A stretch of DNA of 64,000 bases from Chryseobacterium indologenes (GTDB lineage: Bacteria > Bacteroidota > Bacteroidia > Flavobacteriales > Weeksellaceae). Position 1 is the first letter of the stretch; every line of letters starts with the position of its first letter. The position numbers and the translations under genes are program-made. Under the pieces are notes generated by a model. That model saw only the letters and a list, made by a program, of their open reading frames with translations, was not told the origin of the DNA and ran no database searches. The stretch lies in contig NZ_CP018786.1 in assembly GCF_002025665.1 (NCBI RefSeq), positions 62,001 to 126,000 on the forward strand, read 5' to 3'. Positions 24,123 through 33,883 of the stretch are shown here, piece by piece.

Positions 24123-25394
24123 ATGTACGCTTTGGTAGATTGTAACAATTTTTTTGTTTCCTGTGAAAGGACTTTAGATCCTGATCTTGAAGGCAAGCCC
24201 GTTGTGGTTCTTTCCAACAACGATGGATGTGTTGTGTCCAGAAGTAAAGAAGCAAAAGATCTTGGAATTCCTATGGCAGCTCCTGCATTTAAGTACAAAG
24301 AGCTTTTTCAGAAACATGATGTGAAAAGTTTTTCTGCAAAATTTGAACTGTATAATTATAAAAGCCAGCAGGTTATTAATATTGCCAAATCGTATGTCAT
24401 TGACCATGAGGTTTACAGTATCGATGAGCTTTTTCTCGATTTGACAGGATTCAAATATATTGATATGTATGAATATTGTCTTAAAATCAGGAATGAAATT
24501 GATGAGAAAGAAAATATTCCCGTAAGCATAGGAATTGCACCCACCAAAACATTATGTAAAGTGGCAAACAGAATCGTAAAAGAATTTCCGGATAATTTTA
24601 AAGGGGTGTATATTCTGGATACTCCTGAAAAAATTGAAAAAGCTCTGAAATGGCTCAACATAGGAGATGTATGGGGAATAGGACGAAGGCTTGCTGCCAA
24701 AATGAATGATAGTGGGGTGTATAAAGCATGGGATCTTCTTCAGAAACCTGAAATGTGGGTTCGAAAAGTGATGGGAATTCATGGCGTAAGAATGATTCAT
24801 GAATTAAGAGGAATTCGGCAGTTGGAACTGGATGCTCCTTCTCCCAAAAAATCCATTGCAGTGACCCGAAGTTTTATGCAGATGCTTACAAAAAAAGAAG
24901 AAGTAAGGGAAAGAGTAGAAACGTTTGGAATGTATTGCTCGGAAAGACTGAGAAAGCAGAATACCTGCTGTAAAATGATTACTGTTTTTGTACAGACTAA
25001 CCGATTCAGAAAAGATTTACCCGAATACAAAAACGCAATGACCAGAATTCTTTCAAATCCTACCAATTCGTCCATCTTAATTGGAAGAGTGGTCAATGAA
25101 CTTTTTGAGGCGATTTACAGAGAGGGATTTCATTATAAAAGAGCAGGAGTAATGGTGAATGATTTTGTTCCTGAAGATCAGAGACAGATCGGCCTTTTCG
25201 AAGAAGATATTCAAAACCAGCATCTTCCTGTGATGAAAGCTATGGATGCGATGAACCGAAAATTTGGAAAAGATAAAGTACGCCTTGGAAGCATGAGCGG
25301 AGAAAATACTTTTGGACGTGCAAAACTCTCCCCGGAATATGAAGCTTTCCTGAAAAAAAATACATTACCGGAAGCGAATTTCAGATTTCATTAA
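24123..25394 (+). CDS. umuC: Y-family DNA polymerase, UmuC-like
   Basis: This 423-residue translesion polymerase starts with MYALVDCNNFFVSCERTLDP, the UmuC-type palm with catalytic DCNNF. It has SKEAKDLGIPM, the second acidic site YSIDELFLDL, GIAPTKTLCKVANR, and a helix-hairpin-helix GDVWGIGRRLAAKM. A C-terminal little finger and the tail VNDFVPEDQRQIGLFE (beta-clamp-binding QxGLF) follow. Unlike typical umuDC operons, no umuD is next to it. The start at 24123 lies just behind the promoter; an open frame from 24054 begins before that promoter and is rejected. Confidence 0.93.
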   Translation: MYALVDCNNFFVSCERTLDPDLEGKPVVVLSNNDGCVVSRSKEAKDLGIPMAAPAFKYKELFQKHDVKSFSAKFELYNYKSQQVINIAKSYVIDHEVYSIDELFLDLTGFKYIDMYEYCLKIRNEIDEKENIPVSIGIAPTKTLCKVANRIVKEFPDNFKGVYILDTPEKIEKALKWLNIGDVWGIGRRLAAKMNDSGVYKAWDLLQKPEMWVRKVMGIHGVRMIHELRGIRQLELDAPSPKKSIAVTRSFMQMLTKKEEVRERVETFGMYCSERLRKQNTCCKMITVFVQTNRFRKDLPEYKNAMTRILSNPTNSSILIGRVVNELFEAIYREGFHYKRAGVMVNDFVPEDQRQIGLFEEDIQNQHLPVMKAMDAMNRKFGKDKVRLGSMSGENTFGRAKLSPEYEAFLKKNTLPEANFRFH

Positions 25395-25625
25395 GACTTA
25401 AATTTGTCTTCAAAAACATAAATTCTTTAAAAATTTCTATTGAAATGAGGGTTCGATTTTATTTTAAATAGTAAAATTCCGTATTTTGATAATGTAAAAT
25501 ACTGTTTTATTTTGTTGTTTATCAGTTGATTGTGTGTTTGTGGTAGAGGCGGGACTATTGCAGGAGATCTGCTTTTACATTTATCTTTGGCCAAGAATTG
25601 TACACGTTTTAAAACCACAAATTAC

Positions 25626-26486
25626 ATGAAAAATCTAAGTATTTTGATGAAGGGAATACTGTTTCCTTTGTGCTTCTCGATAAGTTATTCAAAAGCGCAG
25701 GTAGGTATTAATACTTCAAACCCTCAAACCACTTTCCATGTAGATGGAGCAAAAGATAATCCCTCATCCGGAGCTCCATCTTCTATCCAAATAGCTAATG
25801 ATGTTACTGTCACTTCTGCCGGAGAAATAGGGATTGGAACCTTAACGCCAGCTGTTAAAATAGACACACGTTCAGCATCAAATTCAGACAACTCAATCGG
25901 AATAGGAGAGACCAGCCAGACCGCCTCAGCGGCAGGTGGAGGAGCTGTAAGATATAATCCGCTGAATGGTGGAAAGATGCAGTATTCCGATGGTGTGATA
26001 TGGCAGGACCTTATTTCTTCCCCTACCAAAGCGGTAGTTGTTGCCAATCTTCAGGCAGCTAACTTTGCGGTAAAAATTCCCTATCAGGTTTCTACAGGTG
26101 TTGCGGGATGGACGGAAGTTTCCGATCCAACAGGAAATTTTACTCCCGGAACAGGTATTTTTATCGCTCCAAGAACCGGAGTGTATCTTATTTCTTTTAC
26201 CTATGACTTTGTAAGGATTCCTATCGTTTCAGGCTACTTTTCCGAAGCAAGATATGTTGTGAATGGAAATACTACGGTAAAGAAATGCGTAAAATCTTAT
26301 TCCAATATTTCAAAACAGGCACAGGTAGCCGGATCGTGTGTTGCCGGAGTTCAGCTGAACAAAGGAGATACGCTTCAACCTTATATCTATCAGTCTGTTT
26401 ATAACGGAAACCTGAGCCTGAGAACAGATACATCTTCTGCAAGCAATGAATATGGCTTTGTAAACCTTTCTATTTTAGAACAATAA
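25626..26486 (+). CDS. Secreted C1q/TNF-like domain protein, paralogue 1
   Basis: The 286-residue protein has a signal peptide ending near SKAQ and then VGINTSNPQTTFHVDG, a segment typical of flavobacterial surface proteins that start with (I/V)GINT. The C-terminal half (about 150-286) has the beta-sandwich pattern of C1q-like domains: FTPGTGIFIAPRTGVYLISFTYDF, later CVAGVQLNKGDTLQPYI, and a final hydrophobic strand. The start at 25626 (MKNLSILMKG) fits a signal peptide; the open frame extends upstream to 25530 without good coding character. It is the first of three tandem paralogues separated by 8-11 bases, probably one operon. Adhesion or matrix function is inference. Confidence 0.82.
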   Translation: MKNLSILMKGILFPLCFSISYSKAQVGINTSNPQTTFHVDGAKDNPSSGAPSSIQIANDVTVTSAGEIGIGTLTPAVKIDTRSASNSDNSIGIGETSQTASAAGGGAVRYNPLNGGKMQYSDGVIWQDLISSPTKAVVVANLQAANFAVKIPYQVSTGVAGWTEVSDPTGNFTPGTGIFIAPRTGVYLISFTYDFVRIPIVSGYFSEARYVVNGNTTVKKCVKSYSNISKQAQVAGSCVAGVQLNKGDTLQPYIYQSVYNGNLSLRTDTSSASNEYGFVNLSILEQ

Positions 26487-26497
26487 CACATTTGAAT

Positions 26498-27310
26498 ATG
26501 AGAAAAATATTAGGACTGGCTTTCGTCATTTGCATTGGCATAGGGATGAAAGCACAGATAGGAATCAATATGTCTTCTCCGGAAGCAACAGTACATATAG
26601 ACGGACAAAAAAATACAAATGTTTCAATACCTTCCAGCTACTACGATGATGTTGTCATTACCCAATCTGGAAATGTAGGGATAGGAACAAAATCTCCCAA
26701 AACAAGGCTTGACCTGAGATCAGGAGAACGTTTAAATGCAATAGGAATCGGAGGAACTTCACAGGCTGCTTCTGCAGCAAAGGCCGGAGCGATAAGGTAT
26801 AATTCCGGAACTCAGGATCTGAGCTATTCTAACGGAACAACCTGGGTAACGCTGGCTCATAAAGCTCCTAATGATTTTGTGGATGCAGAAAATGCTTCCA
26901 TACAAAGTTTTAGTGATGGAATACAGACAGCTGTTATCGGCTGGACTAAGAAAACAGATGTGAATAGCAGTTTTAATGCGACTACAGGAACTTTTACGGC
27001 TTCAAAAACGGGAGTGTACATCGTGTCATTTACCTTTTCACTGGCTTCCGGAAGCATTGCAAATGATTCAAGGTATGAAACGTTGATTCAGACTAATTCA
27101 GCCTCTTCTTCAACCAATAAGGTATTCAAATGTGTAGGAAGTTACCCTGGAAACAATACCATTGGAAACCGTGTTGCAGGAAACTGTTCCGGGATTTTTA
27201 ACCTGAATCAGGGAGATAATATTACAGTAAGCCTGAATCAAAAACTGGGAAGTTCAAAAACACTGGACACGGATTCTACGCTTACTTCTTTAAGTATTTT
27301 CGGATTATAA
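26498..27310 (+). CDS. Secreted C1q/TNF-like domain protein, paralogue 2
   Basis: This 270-residue paralogue has a signal peptide (MRKILGLAFVICIGIGMKAQ) followed by IGINMSSPEATVHIDG. A shared middle part contains GIGGTSQAASAA, and a C1q-like half starts with FNATTGTFTASKTGVYIVSFTF. Two cysteine positions (FKCVGSY and AGNCSG) match those of paralogue 1 (KKCVKSY and AGSCVAG) and may form a disulfide. It begins 11 bases after the stop of paralogue 1. Confidence 0.82.
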   Translation: MRKILGLAFVICIGIGMKAQIGINMSSPEATVHIDGQKNTNVSIPSSYYDDVVITQSGNVGIGTKSPKTRLDLRSGERLNAIGIGGTSQAASAAKAGAIRYNSGTQDLSYSNGTTWVTLAHKAPNDFVDAENASIQSFSDGIQTAVIGWTKKTDVNSSFNATTGTFTASKTGVYIVSFTFSLASGSIANDSRYETLIQTNSASSSTNKVFKCVGSYPGNNTIGNRVAGNCSGIFNLNQGDNITVSLNQKLGSSKTLDTDSTLTSLSIFGL

Positions 27311-27318
27311 AAAGATAC

Positions 27319-28233
27319 ATGATGAAAAAGAATTGTTTACTGATTTTAGTGACTTTAAGTTTCCAGTGTGCATTTTCACAAATTGGAATCAATACCTCAA
27401 ACCCGCAAGGCATTTTACATATTGACGGGCAGAAAGATAATCCTTCTTCCGGATCAACATTTACTCCTGCTCAGCAGGCTAATGATATTCTTGTAAATAA
27501 TACAGGGAAACTAGGAGTAGGAACTTTGAGCCCGGCCGTAAAAGTAGACGCCAGAAATTCCGGAAACGGAGCGATTGGTTTTGGAACTTCTACTTTAACA
27601 GCTGTTGCAGCAGATGAAGGTGCAGTACGCTATAACAGCGGCGTGGAATATTCTAACGGAAATGAGTGGCTTCCTTTGCTGACAGCTCAGCCTGCCAGTA
27701 ATAAAGTAATTGTGATTGCAGCCAAAACGACTAATAACGTGAAGCTTGCAACCCCGGCCACACCCACGGTAACTGCCGGTTTGCAGAACAGGGCGAGTAA
27801 CTACTTAGTAGACTGGAGTAAAACCTTTGAAAGTAACTCCGGGACTACTTTCAATGCCGGAACGGGTATTTTTACAGCACCCAGAAACGGAATTTATGTA
27901 GCCACATTCACCACGGACCTGGCTCCGTTAGCCATTAATTATACTACAGATCCTTTAAATCCTATTCAGATAGAAGCCATCTGGCAGCTTTATGATAGTA
28001 CAACAGGATTGGCTGCCACCAATATTGTCAATACTGTGAAATGTGCCAATACCATGTCCTCAAACAGTGTCGGAAATATTGATGCTGGAAGTAACTGTAC
28101 CGCTTCATTCTATATGACGGCAGGACAGAGACTAATGCCTTATATCTGGTTTAATTTGAATAACTCAAACGTTGCGAATTTCTCGCTTAATAATACGGGA
28201 GGTTATAATAATCTTACCATAGCAGAACAGTAA
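27319..28233 (+). CDS. Secreted C1q/TNF-like domain protein, paralogue 3
   Basis: This 304-residue paralogue has a signal peptide (MMKKNCLLILVTLSFQCAFSQ), IGINTSNPQGILHIDG, and a C1q-like half beginning FNAGTGIFTAPRNGIYVATFTTDL. The two conserved cysteines recur (TVKCANT and GSNCTAS). It is somewhat more diverged and longer in the loop around residues 130-170. Its stop abuts the stop of the convergent regulator gene with no intervening terminator, so transcripts from both sides overlap. Confidence 0.82.
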   Translation: MMKKNCLLILVTLSFQCAFSQIGINTSNPQGILHIDGQKDNPSSGSTFTPAQQANDILVNNTGKLGVGTLSPAVKVDARNSGNGAIGFGTSTLTAVAADEGAVRYNSGVEYSNGNEWLPLLTAQPASNKVIVIAAKTTNNVKLATPATPTVTAGLQNRASNYLVDWSKTFESNSGTTFNAGTGIFTAPRNGIYVATFTTDLAPLAINYTTDPLNPIQIEAIWQLYDSTTGLAATNIVNTVKCANTMSSNSVGNIDAGSNCTASFYMTAGQRLMPYIWFNLNNSNVANFSLNNTGGYNNLTIAEQ

Positions 28234-29793
28234 TCAGGAGATCTCATCAAGGGTTTTAATAAAAGCAGAAGGATGCAGTCCTGTGATCTTCTTAAACTCA
28301 AGAGAAAAGGCGCTGTGAGAGGAATATCCCGTGATTTCAGCAAGATGATTGATCTTATATTTTCTATATTGAGGTTCGTTTTTCAACTGGGTGACAATAT
28401 AATTGATCCTTAGATGATTAATGTACTGATTGAAATTGAATTTTTTATGTTTCTTAATAACCGTTGAAAGGTATTTTGTGTTGATATTCAACGTGTTTGC
28501 AAGGTTGTAACGAGAGATGTTTTTGTTGTTAAACTCAAGGTTTTCTTCAAAAATTTTTAATCCGTTTAGTATGTTTTCCTCTACTTCAGGTGAAATTTTT
28601 ATTTCTATCGGAGTAGAGGTGTTTTTTGTCTGAATATCCTCAGAAACTTCCTGTGGATCTTCCTCATAAACAACAGGTGAAATCCCATCTTTGTAAATTT
28701 TAGCAACTGCTTCTTTATGTTTTTTACGGAGACGAAGGGTATTGAAAATTACAGCGCCTAAAACAATGATCAGAGTAAAACAGGCTATAATAAGTCCTTT
28801 TGAAATGCTGTGGCTTTCGTTGAGCTGTTGATGGAAGCTTTCCTCTTTTTTGGATAAAGTTTTGTTGACGGCCATGGCTTTGTTGTAAGCAATGCTGTCT
28901 TTTAAGGTAAGGTTTTCTATTTTATATTTTTCGGTATTAGACTCGTCGTGGAGCTGGGCGTAAGCTTCTTCAAGATTCTTGGTCACTTCAATCTTTTTTT
29001 CGTTGAAACCATACTGATCTACAATGGCAAGAGATTTCTGATAATACAGGATCGCACTGTCCGGTTTATTCTGTTTTGAAAAAGAAAAACCAATATCATT
29101 AAGAATGTTGGCCTGAAGATAATAATTGCTTTTTCCCACTAATGAAAGAGCATTAGCAAAATAATATTTGGCTTCCCTGAATTTTTTTACTTCAGATAAA
29201 TTATACCCCATATTGGTGTAAGCAGAAATCAGCAATTCATTTCGCCTGGCAGTATTTTTTAGCTTCTGAAATTCCTGAATGGCACTTTTAGAATAAAATG
29301 CCTTCTCTTTGTACTGATCCTTATTGAGAAGAATCAAAAAAGAATTAAAGATCATGCCTTTCAGTTCATGTCCTTCTTCCGTACTATTGGTTTTTACTTC
29401 TGCCAGAGCATTTCTAAGACTTGTAGAAGATTCTTTAAGCAATCCGAGTTTTGCATACTGAGTTCCCTGCATCCTGTACGCCAGTGCCTTCCCAATGCTA
29501 TAATTGCTTTGCGTAGCTATTTTAAGTGCCTTATCGGCAAAATCAAGACTTTTTTCAGCATCTGATTTTAAATAGCTGTTGAAAGACTTTAAATAATAAG
29601 CCTTTGCAAGAAATTCCTGGTGGTTTCTTCTCTGGGCAGAATCAATGATCTTATTCAGAATAATTTCTGAGCTGTCAGGATTTTTAGAAGAAAGCATGCG
29701 GGCATACTTATATTGTCCCTCAAAATCAAATGATTGAGCGAGTGTAAAAATTGAAATAATAAGGAAGAAAAAGAGAATAATTTTTTTCTTCAT
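28234..29793 (-). CDS. TPR-containing membrane regulator with AraC-type DNA-binding domain
   Basis: The 519-residue protein combines four parts. A signal/anchor lies at residues 1-19. Tetratricopeptide repeats cover about 25-300 (for example AKYYFANAL, ILYYQKSLAI). One transmembrane segment spans about 330-350 (GLIIACFTLIIVLGAVIF), and a cytoplasmic AraC-type HTH sits at about 405-519 (YLSTVIKKHKKFNFNQYIN ... GYSSHSAFSLEFKKITG). This is the flavobacterial one-protein sensor layout, with the sensor in the periplasm and DNA binding inside. Its position, convergent with the C1q-like operon, makes that operon a possible target (inference). Confidence 0.88.
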   Translation of the reverse strand: MKKKIILFFFLIISIFTLAQSFDFEGQYKYARMLSSKNPDSSEIILNKIIDSAQRRNHQEFLAKAYYLKSFNSYLKSDAEKSLDFADKALKIATQSNYSIGKALAYRMQGTQYAKLGLLKESSTSLRNALAEVKTNSTEEGHELKGMIFNSFLILLNKDQYKEKAFYSKSAIQEFQKLKNTARRNELLISAYTNMGYNLSEVKKFREAKYYFANALSLVGKSNYYLQANILNDIGFSFSKQNKPDSAILYYQKSLAIVDQYGFNEKKIEVTKNLEEAYAQLHDESNTEKYKIENLTLKDSIAYNKAMAVNKTLSKKEESFHQQLNESHSISKGLIIACFTLIIVLGAVIFNTLRLRKKHKEAVAKIYKDGISPVVYEEDPQEVSEDIQTKNTSTPIEIKISPEVEENILNGLKIFEENLEFNNKNISRYNLANTLNINTKYLSTVIKKHKKFNFNQYINHLRINYIVTQLKNEPQYRKYKINHLAEITGYSSHSAFSLEFKKITGLHPSAFIKTLDEIS

Positions 29794-29805
29794 TGGGTGT
29801 GTTTT

Positions 29806-30417
29806 TTATTTTTTCTGGTACTTCCAGTTGCGGCTTTTACCTTCAGCAATCCATTCCAAAGACTGTTCCAGTCTCTTGTTTCTGGTAGCTTCTGTTTTAG
29901 CCTCGGAAACCCATGCAATATACTCTTTTCTGAAAGAGGGCGAAGCTTTTTCAAAAAAATCTTTTGCTTTTGGCTGGGCATTTAAAGCAGACTGAAAATA
30001 ATCAGGAATTTCCATTTCTGTTTTGGAGGGTGCTGCTTTTTTCATGGTAACGCCCATATCCGTAAGCTCCATAGCCTCTGTAATTGCTTTTTTCAGCTGA
30101 GGTTTAGAGGGAAGATCTCCGACCTGCGTAATTTTTCCTAAACTGAACATCGAGTTTTTCTCAATATCCTGAGTGATCTCCTGCATGGTTTTCATTTCCT
30201 TTTCCAGCCAGAATCCAAAAGTACAGTGCTGTTTGAAAGAAGCCATAGCACAAAGATTTTTCCCTTTATAGATAAAATGGGGAAAGCTCCACTTCATGGT
30301 TTCTTCGGCATCAGGGCAGCATTCGTGAACGGTTTCACGGATGTAATGCAGGATAGGTTTTGCAAAATCCTGTGATTTTTCAATATATGCGTCAATTTTC
30401 GGGCTGTATTTCTCCAT
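29806..30417 (-). CDS. YdeI/OmpD-associated family protein with DUF1801 domain
   Basis: The 203-residue cytoplasmic protein has an N-terminal DUF1801-like domain (about 15-125, with AEETMKWSFPHFIYKGKNLCAMASFKQHCTFGFW) and a C-terminal YdeI segment (about 140-203, with KAKDFFEKASPSFRKEYIAWVSEAKTEATRNKRLEQ). Members of this group have been linked to envelope stress and peptide resistance, without a known reaction. It starts 5 bases after the serine hydrolase gene and is probably co-transcribed. Confidence 0.85.
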   Translation of the reverse strand: MEKYSPKIDAYIEKSQDFAKPILHYIRETVHECCPDAEETMKWSFPHFIYKGKNLCAMASFKQHCTFGFWLEKEMKTMQEITQDIEKNSMFSLGKITQVGDLPSKPQLKKAITEAMELTDMGVTMKKAAPSKTEMEIPDYFQSALNAQPKAKDFFEKASPSFRKEYIAWVSEAKTEATRNKRLEQSLEWIAEGKSRNWKYQKK

Positions 30418-30422
30418 CGTAT

Positions 30423-31556
30423 TTATTGGAATAATTGTACAATTTCATTAACAAGGAATTTCACCTGATCGGGTCTTCCTCTGTCATTTTTAGGGTTGTT
30501 GGAATAACTTCCGGTTTTTACAATAACTATATTGTGCTCCGGAACCATAATGATATATTGACCCTGTAATCCCAGGAAATAATAATGTTTGATAGGGTTA
30601 TCGTGATTAATCCAAAGTCCCATTCCATAAATGTTTTCAGACTTTTCTGTAGGAGTTCTCATCTGTTCAACGAAGTCTGCATTGAGGATCTGTTGGTCTC
30701 CGGCTTTTCCGTCATCCAGAAATAACTGTCCCAGCTTGGCAAAATCTCTTGCATTGGAATGGATACAGCAATAGGTTTTTTCCATTCCATGATCATCTGT
30801 AGTCCATTTAGCATTCTGTTCCATTCCCAGAGGAGTCCAGAACTTTTCTGATAAATAAGTTGCCAATGGTTTATCAAGAGCCTTACGCAGGGCGAAACCA
30901 AGAAGTTGTGTAGAACCGCTTTGATATTCAAATCTGACTCCTGGTTCTTCTTTGAATTTTCTTGTGAATACAGCTTTTACAAGACTTTTTCCATAATAGG
31001 CTTTAGCATTGGGAAGAAATGGATTGTTGTAATTTTCATCCCAGTCTAATCCGGCTTCCATTTGGGCTAAATTTTTAAGGGTAACCTGATTTCCAAATGT
31101 TTTATTTTTAAATTCAGGATAAAAGTCAGAAAGCTTTTCATCAATGGATGGGATAATCCCTTCTTCCAGTGCTTTCCCTAAAAGCATTACAGTCACTGCT
31201 TTTGCCATTGAAAAAGAATTAGTCTGCGAAAGCTGATTGTAGCCATCCCAATATTGTTCGTGAAGAATTTTCCCGTTCCTTATCACGACTAAAGCTGCTG
31301 TTCTGGAGTATTTTAAATTATCAACTAAATATTTAGGTAAGCCTTTTTTGTTATACTCAGCATCCTCTTCCCAGAGCCTGGGCTCTTCCGTCGCAATAGG
31401 GTTGCTTGGGAAAAGATCTCCATCGTCAATGTATGCACTTGACTTTCCTTTAAGGTAGGTTTTGGAAATACCACTAAATAAATAATCATATCCAAAAAAA
31501 TAAGCTGCTGCTGCACCTGCTACAGCTCCACCTATCATATACTTTAGTATTCTCAT
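30423..31556 (-). CDS. Serine hydrolase, class C beta-lactamase family
   Basis: The 377-residue protein is anchored by an N-terminal hydrophobic segment (about 6-24). It carries SMAK (SxxK nucleophile, about residue 117), YQSG (Tyr of the YxN triad; the Asn position is Ser here) and GLQGQ in place of the KTG box. These changes fit esterase/penicillin-binding-protein-like members rather than a resistance beta-lactamase. It probably acts in the periplasm. It forms a two-gene unit with the YdeI-like gene. Confidence 0.85.
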   Translation of the reverse strand: MRILKYMIGGAVAGAAAAYFFGYDYLFSGISKTYLKGKSSAYIDDGDLFPSNPIATEEPRLWEEDAEYNKKGLPKYLVDNLKYSRTAALVVIRNGKILHEQYWDGYNQLSQTNSFSMAKAVTVMLLGKALEEGIIPSIDEKLSDFYPEFKNKTFGNQVTLKNLAQMEAGLDWDENYNNPFLPNAKAYYGKSLVKAVFTRKFKEEPGVRFEYQSGSTQLLGFALRKALDKPLATYLSEKFWTPLGMEQNAKWTTDDHGMEKTYCCIHSNARDFAKLGQLFLDDGKAGDQQILNADFVEQMRTPTEKSENIYGMGLWINHDNPIKHYYFLGLQGQYIIMVPEHNIVIVKTGSYSNNPKNDRGRPDQVKFLVNEIVQLFQ

Positions 31557-31629
31557 TTTTTCCTGAATGGGTCTTTAACAAATTTAAAATAATTTGGTTA
31601 TAAAATTTAAAATGAATCAGCAAATAAGT

Positions 31630-31637
31630 TAATTTTG
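31630..31637 (+). promoter_or_regulatory. -7 promoter box of the M48 peptidase gene
   Basis: TAATTTTG lies 18 bases before the ATG at 31656 and overlaps an upstream in-frame TTG at 31635, which supports the later start. Confidence 0.6.
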
Positions 31638-31655
31638 TTCTTATTGAAGAAAACT

Positions 31656-32984
31656 ATGACCAGAAAACTTTTTGTATTGGGGTGCCTCCTATTTTCAATC
31701 ATGGGAATAGCCCAGATTTATAAACCAATAGATACCGCGGATTATATACAGAGAAAAGCATTTTTAAAGAGTTTTGAAGGAAATAATGAAGCAACTGTAA
31801 AGAGATTAAAGTCTCAATATTCCGGGAAAACAGGTTCTGAATTATCCAAAATTTATAAAGAATTCGGAACTGACTTTGAAAAGCAGGTGAAGAATAAGGA
31901 TTTTATCTTTAAATCTGAATTTGAAACCAGTATACAGTCTATGATTCAACGTCTTAAAAAGAATAATCCTACAATTCCTCAGGACCTGAAAATTCTGATT
32001 GCAAAAGACAACACGCCCAATGCCTATTGTCTTGCCGATGGAACCTTTGTGATCAACATGGGGCTTTACAGCTGGCTGAATAATGAGGAACAGATTGCTG
32101 CGGTGATTGCCCATGAGCTGGGACATAAAATAGAGGAACATTCCCTGAAGACTTTTTTGAAAATTATCGAACAGGATAAACAGGATAAAGTGGTGGTGCA
32201 GAATATAAAATCTACTACAACAAGCAGAAGCCAGAGCCAGAATCAAAAGGCTTTCGATATTTTTAAAAATACAGCCTACAAGAAAGGAGTAGAAAGAAGA
32301 CAAAGCGAAATGCAGGCTGATTCTCTCGGGTATGTCATCTTTAAAAACAGTGATTTCAAGAAAGCAGAATTTATCAACGCTCTTCAGAGATTACAGGATT
32401 TTGATACCATTTCACCAAGAGAATTGAAGGTAGAAACGTATAAAAAACTTTTTAACCTTCCCAGGCAGGCATTTAATGAAAAATGGATGAAGAAGGAAGA
32501 TTTCTCTCTGTATAATTATAATTTCTATAAAGAAAAGCTGAATAAAGATTCTCTTGCTTCTCACCCTGAAGTTTCCAGAAGACTAGAAGTGCTTAAAAAG
32601 ACTTTTGCAGAGCTTAAAACTCCTGTTAGTGCGGAAAAACCCTCAGATCTGTTTTTAACATTAAGAAAAACGGCGAGGATGGAGATTTTACCCAATTATT
32701 TTCATTCTGAAGATTATGGACTGGGGATTTATGCTGCCATGCAGTTTTTGCAGGATGAAGAGGAAGAAAAATATTATAAAAGCTGGCTGGGAAGATGTTT
32801 TTCCAAAATATATGAAGCAAGAAAAAACTATAATCTGAACCGATATCTGGATCGTATAGAGCCCAAAAATCAAAGTGAAAGCTATCAGCAGTTTCTGAAC
32901 TTTATGTGGAACTTAAGTCTTGATGAAATAAAGAATATAGCAGACTTTTATCAGGCGAATGGGACCTTCGCTAAAATAGATTGA
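31656..32984 (+). CDS. Secreted M48-family zinc metallopeptidase
   Basis: The 442-residue protein has a signal peptide (MTRKLFVLGCLLFSIMGIAQ). Its M48 catalytic site AAVIAHELGHKIEEHS carries HExxH near residue 152, and a third ligand is likely in EMQADSLGY near 225. The long helical C-terminal part has no assigned function. It probably degrades or trims envelope proteins in the periplasm (BepA-like role is inference). The start is fixed by the TAATTTTG box immediately upstream. Confidence 0.88.
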   Translation: MTRKLFVLGCLLFSIMGIAQIYKPIDTADYIQRKAFLKSFEGNNEATVKRLKSQYSGKTGSELSKIYKEFGTDFEKQVKNKDFIFKSEFETSIQSMIQRLKKNNPTIPQDLKILIAKDNTPNAYCLADGTFVINMGLYSWLNNEEQIAAVIAHELGHKIEEHSLKTFLKIIEQDKQDKVVVQNIKSTTTSRSQSQNQKAFDIFKNTAYKKGVERRQSEMQADSLGYVIFKNSDFKKAEFINALQRLQDFDTISPRELKVETYKKLFNLPRQAFNEKWMKKEDFSLYNYNFYKEKLNKDSLASHPEVSRRLEVLKKTFAELKTPVSAEKPSDLFLTLRKTARMEILPNYFHSEDYGLGIYAAMQFLQDEEEEKYYKSWLGRCFSKIYEARKNYNLNRYLDRIEPKNQSESYQQFLNFMWNLSLDEIKNIADFYQANGTFAKID

Positions 32985-33184
32985 TTAAGCAGATTAAAAA
33001 ACTAATTACAGTTTTAGGTGTTACATCCTAAATACATCAAGCTATTACGTGTTTTCCGGTGATTATGGCATCGACATAAATGGAATATTCCAAAAGATCG
33101 GCGTTCAAACCCTATTGTAAATACTGACGTAATTGATTTCCGTGAAATAAAGAATTTAAATTTTTAATAATAAAGTAAAATACC

Positions 33185-33826
33185 ATGAAAAAATTCATTT
33201 TAACTACCATAGTTTTATCTTCAATTGTAACAAGTTGTTCTAAAGAAGAAGGTACGACAGAAAATATAAATGATAAAGAAGTGTCCAAATCATCCATTTT
33301 AAATAACAATAATTCATCTGGAAAGACAGCCGGAAAAGAGTATACACAGCAATTACCCTATCTTGATGCTCATACCGACTTTATGGTTTTCAATGTTGAA
33401 AATGATCTGGCCCATAAGATGAATGATCCCAAAGTTGATTGGAAAACCCTCAATGCGCTTTATAGTACAGACTTAAGTACTGCTTCAAAACAATATCTGA
33501 TTTATATATTATTGGCGAAAAAAGATTTACTAGGTATTCAAAATACTGCACCCACCGCAGACCAAGCTAAATTAATAGCACAATATGCTCAGGAATTGGT
33601 CAATACAAAGTATCCCGGATATTGCCTGCTGTATAACACATTATTAACCTTGAATTCTACGGAATATGCACCGTTATCGAAAACGCTTGCAACTCAAATT
33701 GTTTCAAACTCAAAAACGGAGGTTTTCCACTCAAATTTTCTGAACAGGCCAGAAGGAAGAGATCCTTATCTAGCAAAGGTTAAAGAAGATTATACCTATT
33801 TAGATAAAATTAAAACCGAATTCTAA
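33185..33826 (+). CDS. Lipoprotein of unknown function
   Basis: The signal ends in a lipobox, SIVTSC with SKEE after the cysteine, so the mature protein is lipid-anchored. The charged residues at positions 2-5 resemble a flavobacterial surface-export signal. A low-complexity Asn/Ser linker (about 35-50) precedes a helical domain of about 160 residues with no recognised motif. The 200 bases upstream (32985-33184) hold only AT-rich sequence. Confidence 0.75.
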   Translation: MKKFILTTIVLSSIVTSCSKEEGTTENINDKEVSKSSILNNNNSSGKTAGKEYTQQLPYLDAHTDFMVFNVENDLAHKMNDPKVDWKTLNALYSTDLSTASKQYLIYILLAKKDLLGIQNTAPTADQAKLIAQYAQELVNTKYPGYCLLYNTLLTLNSTEYAPLSKTLATQIVSNSKTEVFHSNFLNRPEGRDPYLAKVKEDYTYLDKIKTEF

Positions 33827-33883
33827 ATAAAAGAATTTAGAGTAAACAAAATATCGTTAGTCTGTATTCAAAAGTCAAAGAAA

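Noticed and set aside
23969..24125. Promoter copy F as the umuC promoter
   Set aside because: Its -7 box points to the minus strand; umuC has its own TAATTTTG box at 24091-24098 on the plus strand. An indirect effect of the operator is still possible.
29797..29985. Short frames opposite the YdeI-like gene and similar antisense frames throughout the window
   Set aside because: They lie wholly within well-supported genes on the other strand and have no promoter, homology or signal of their own.
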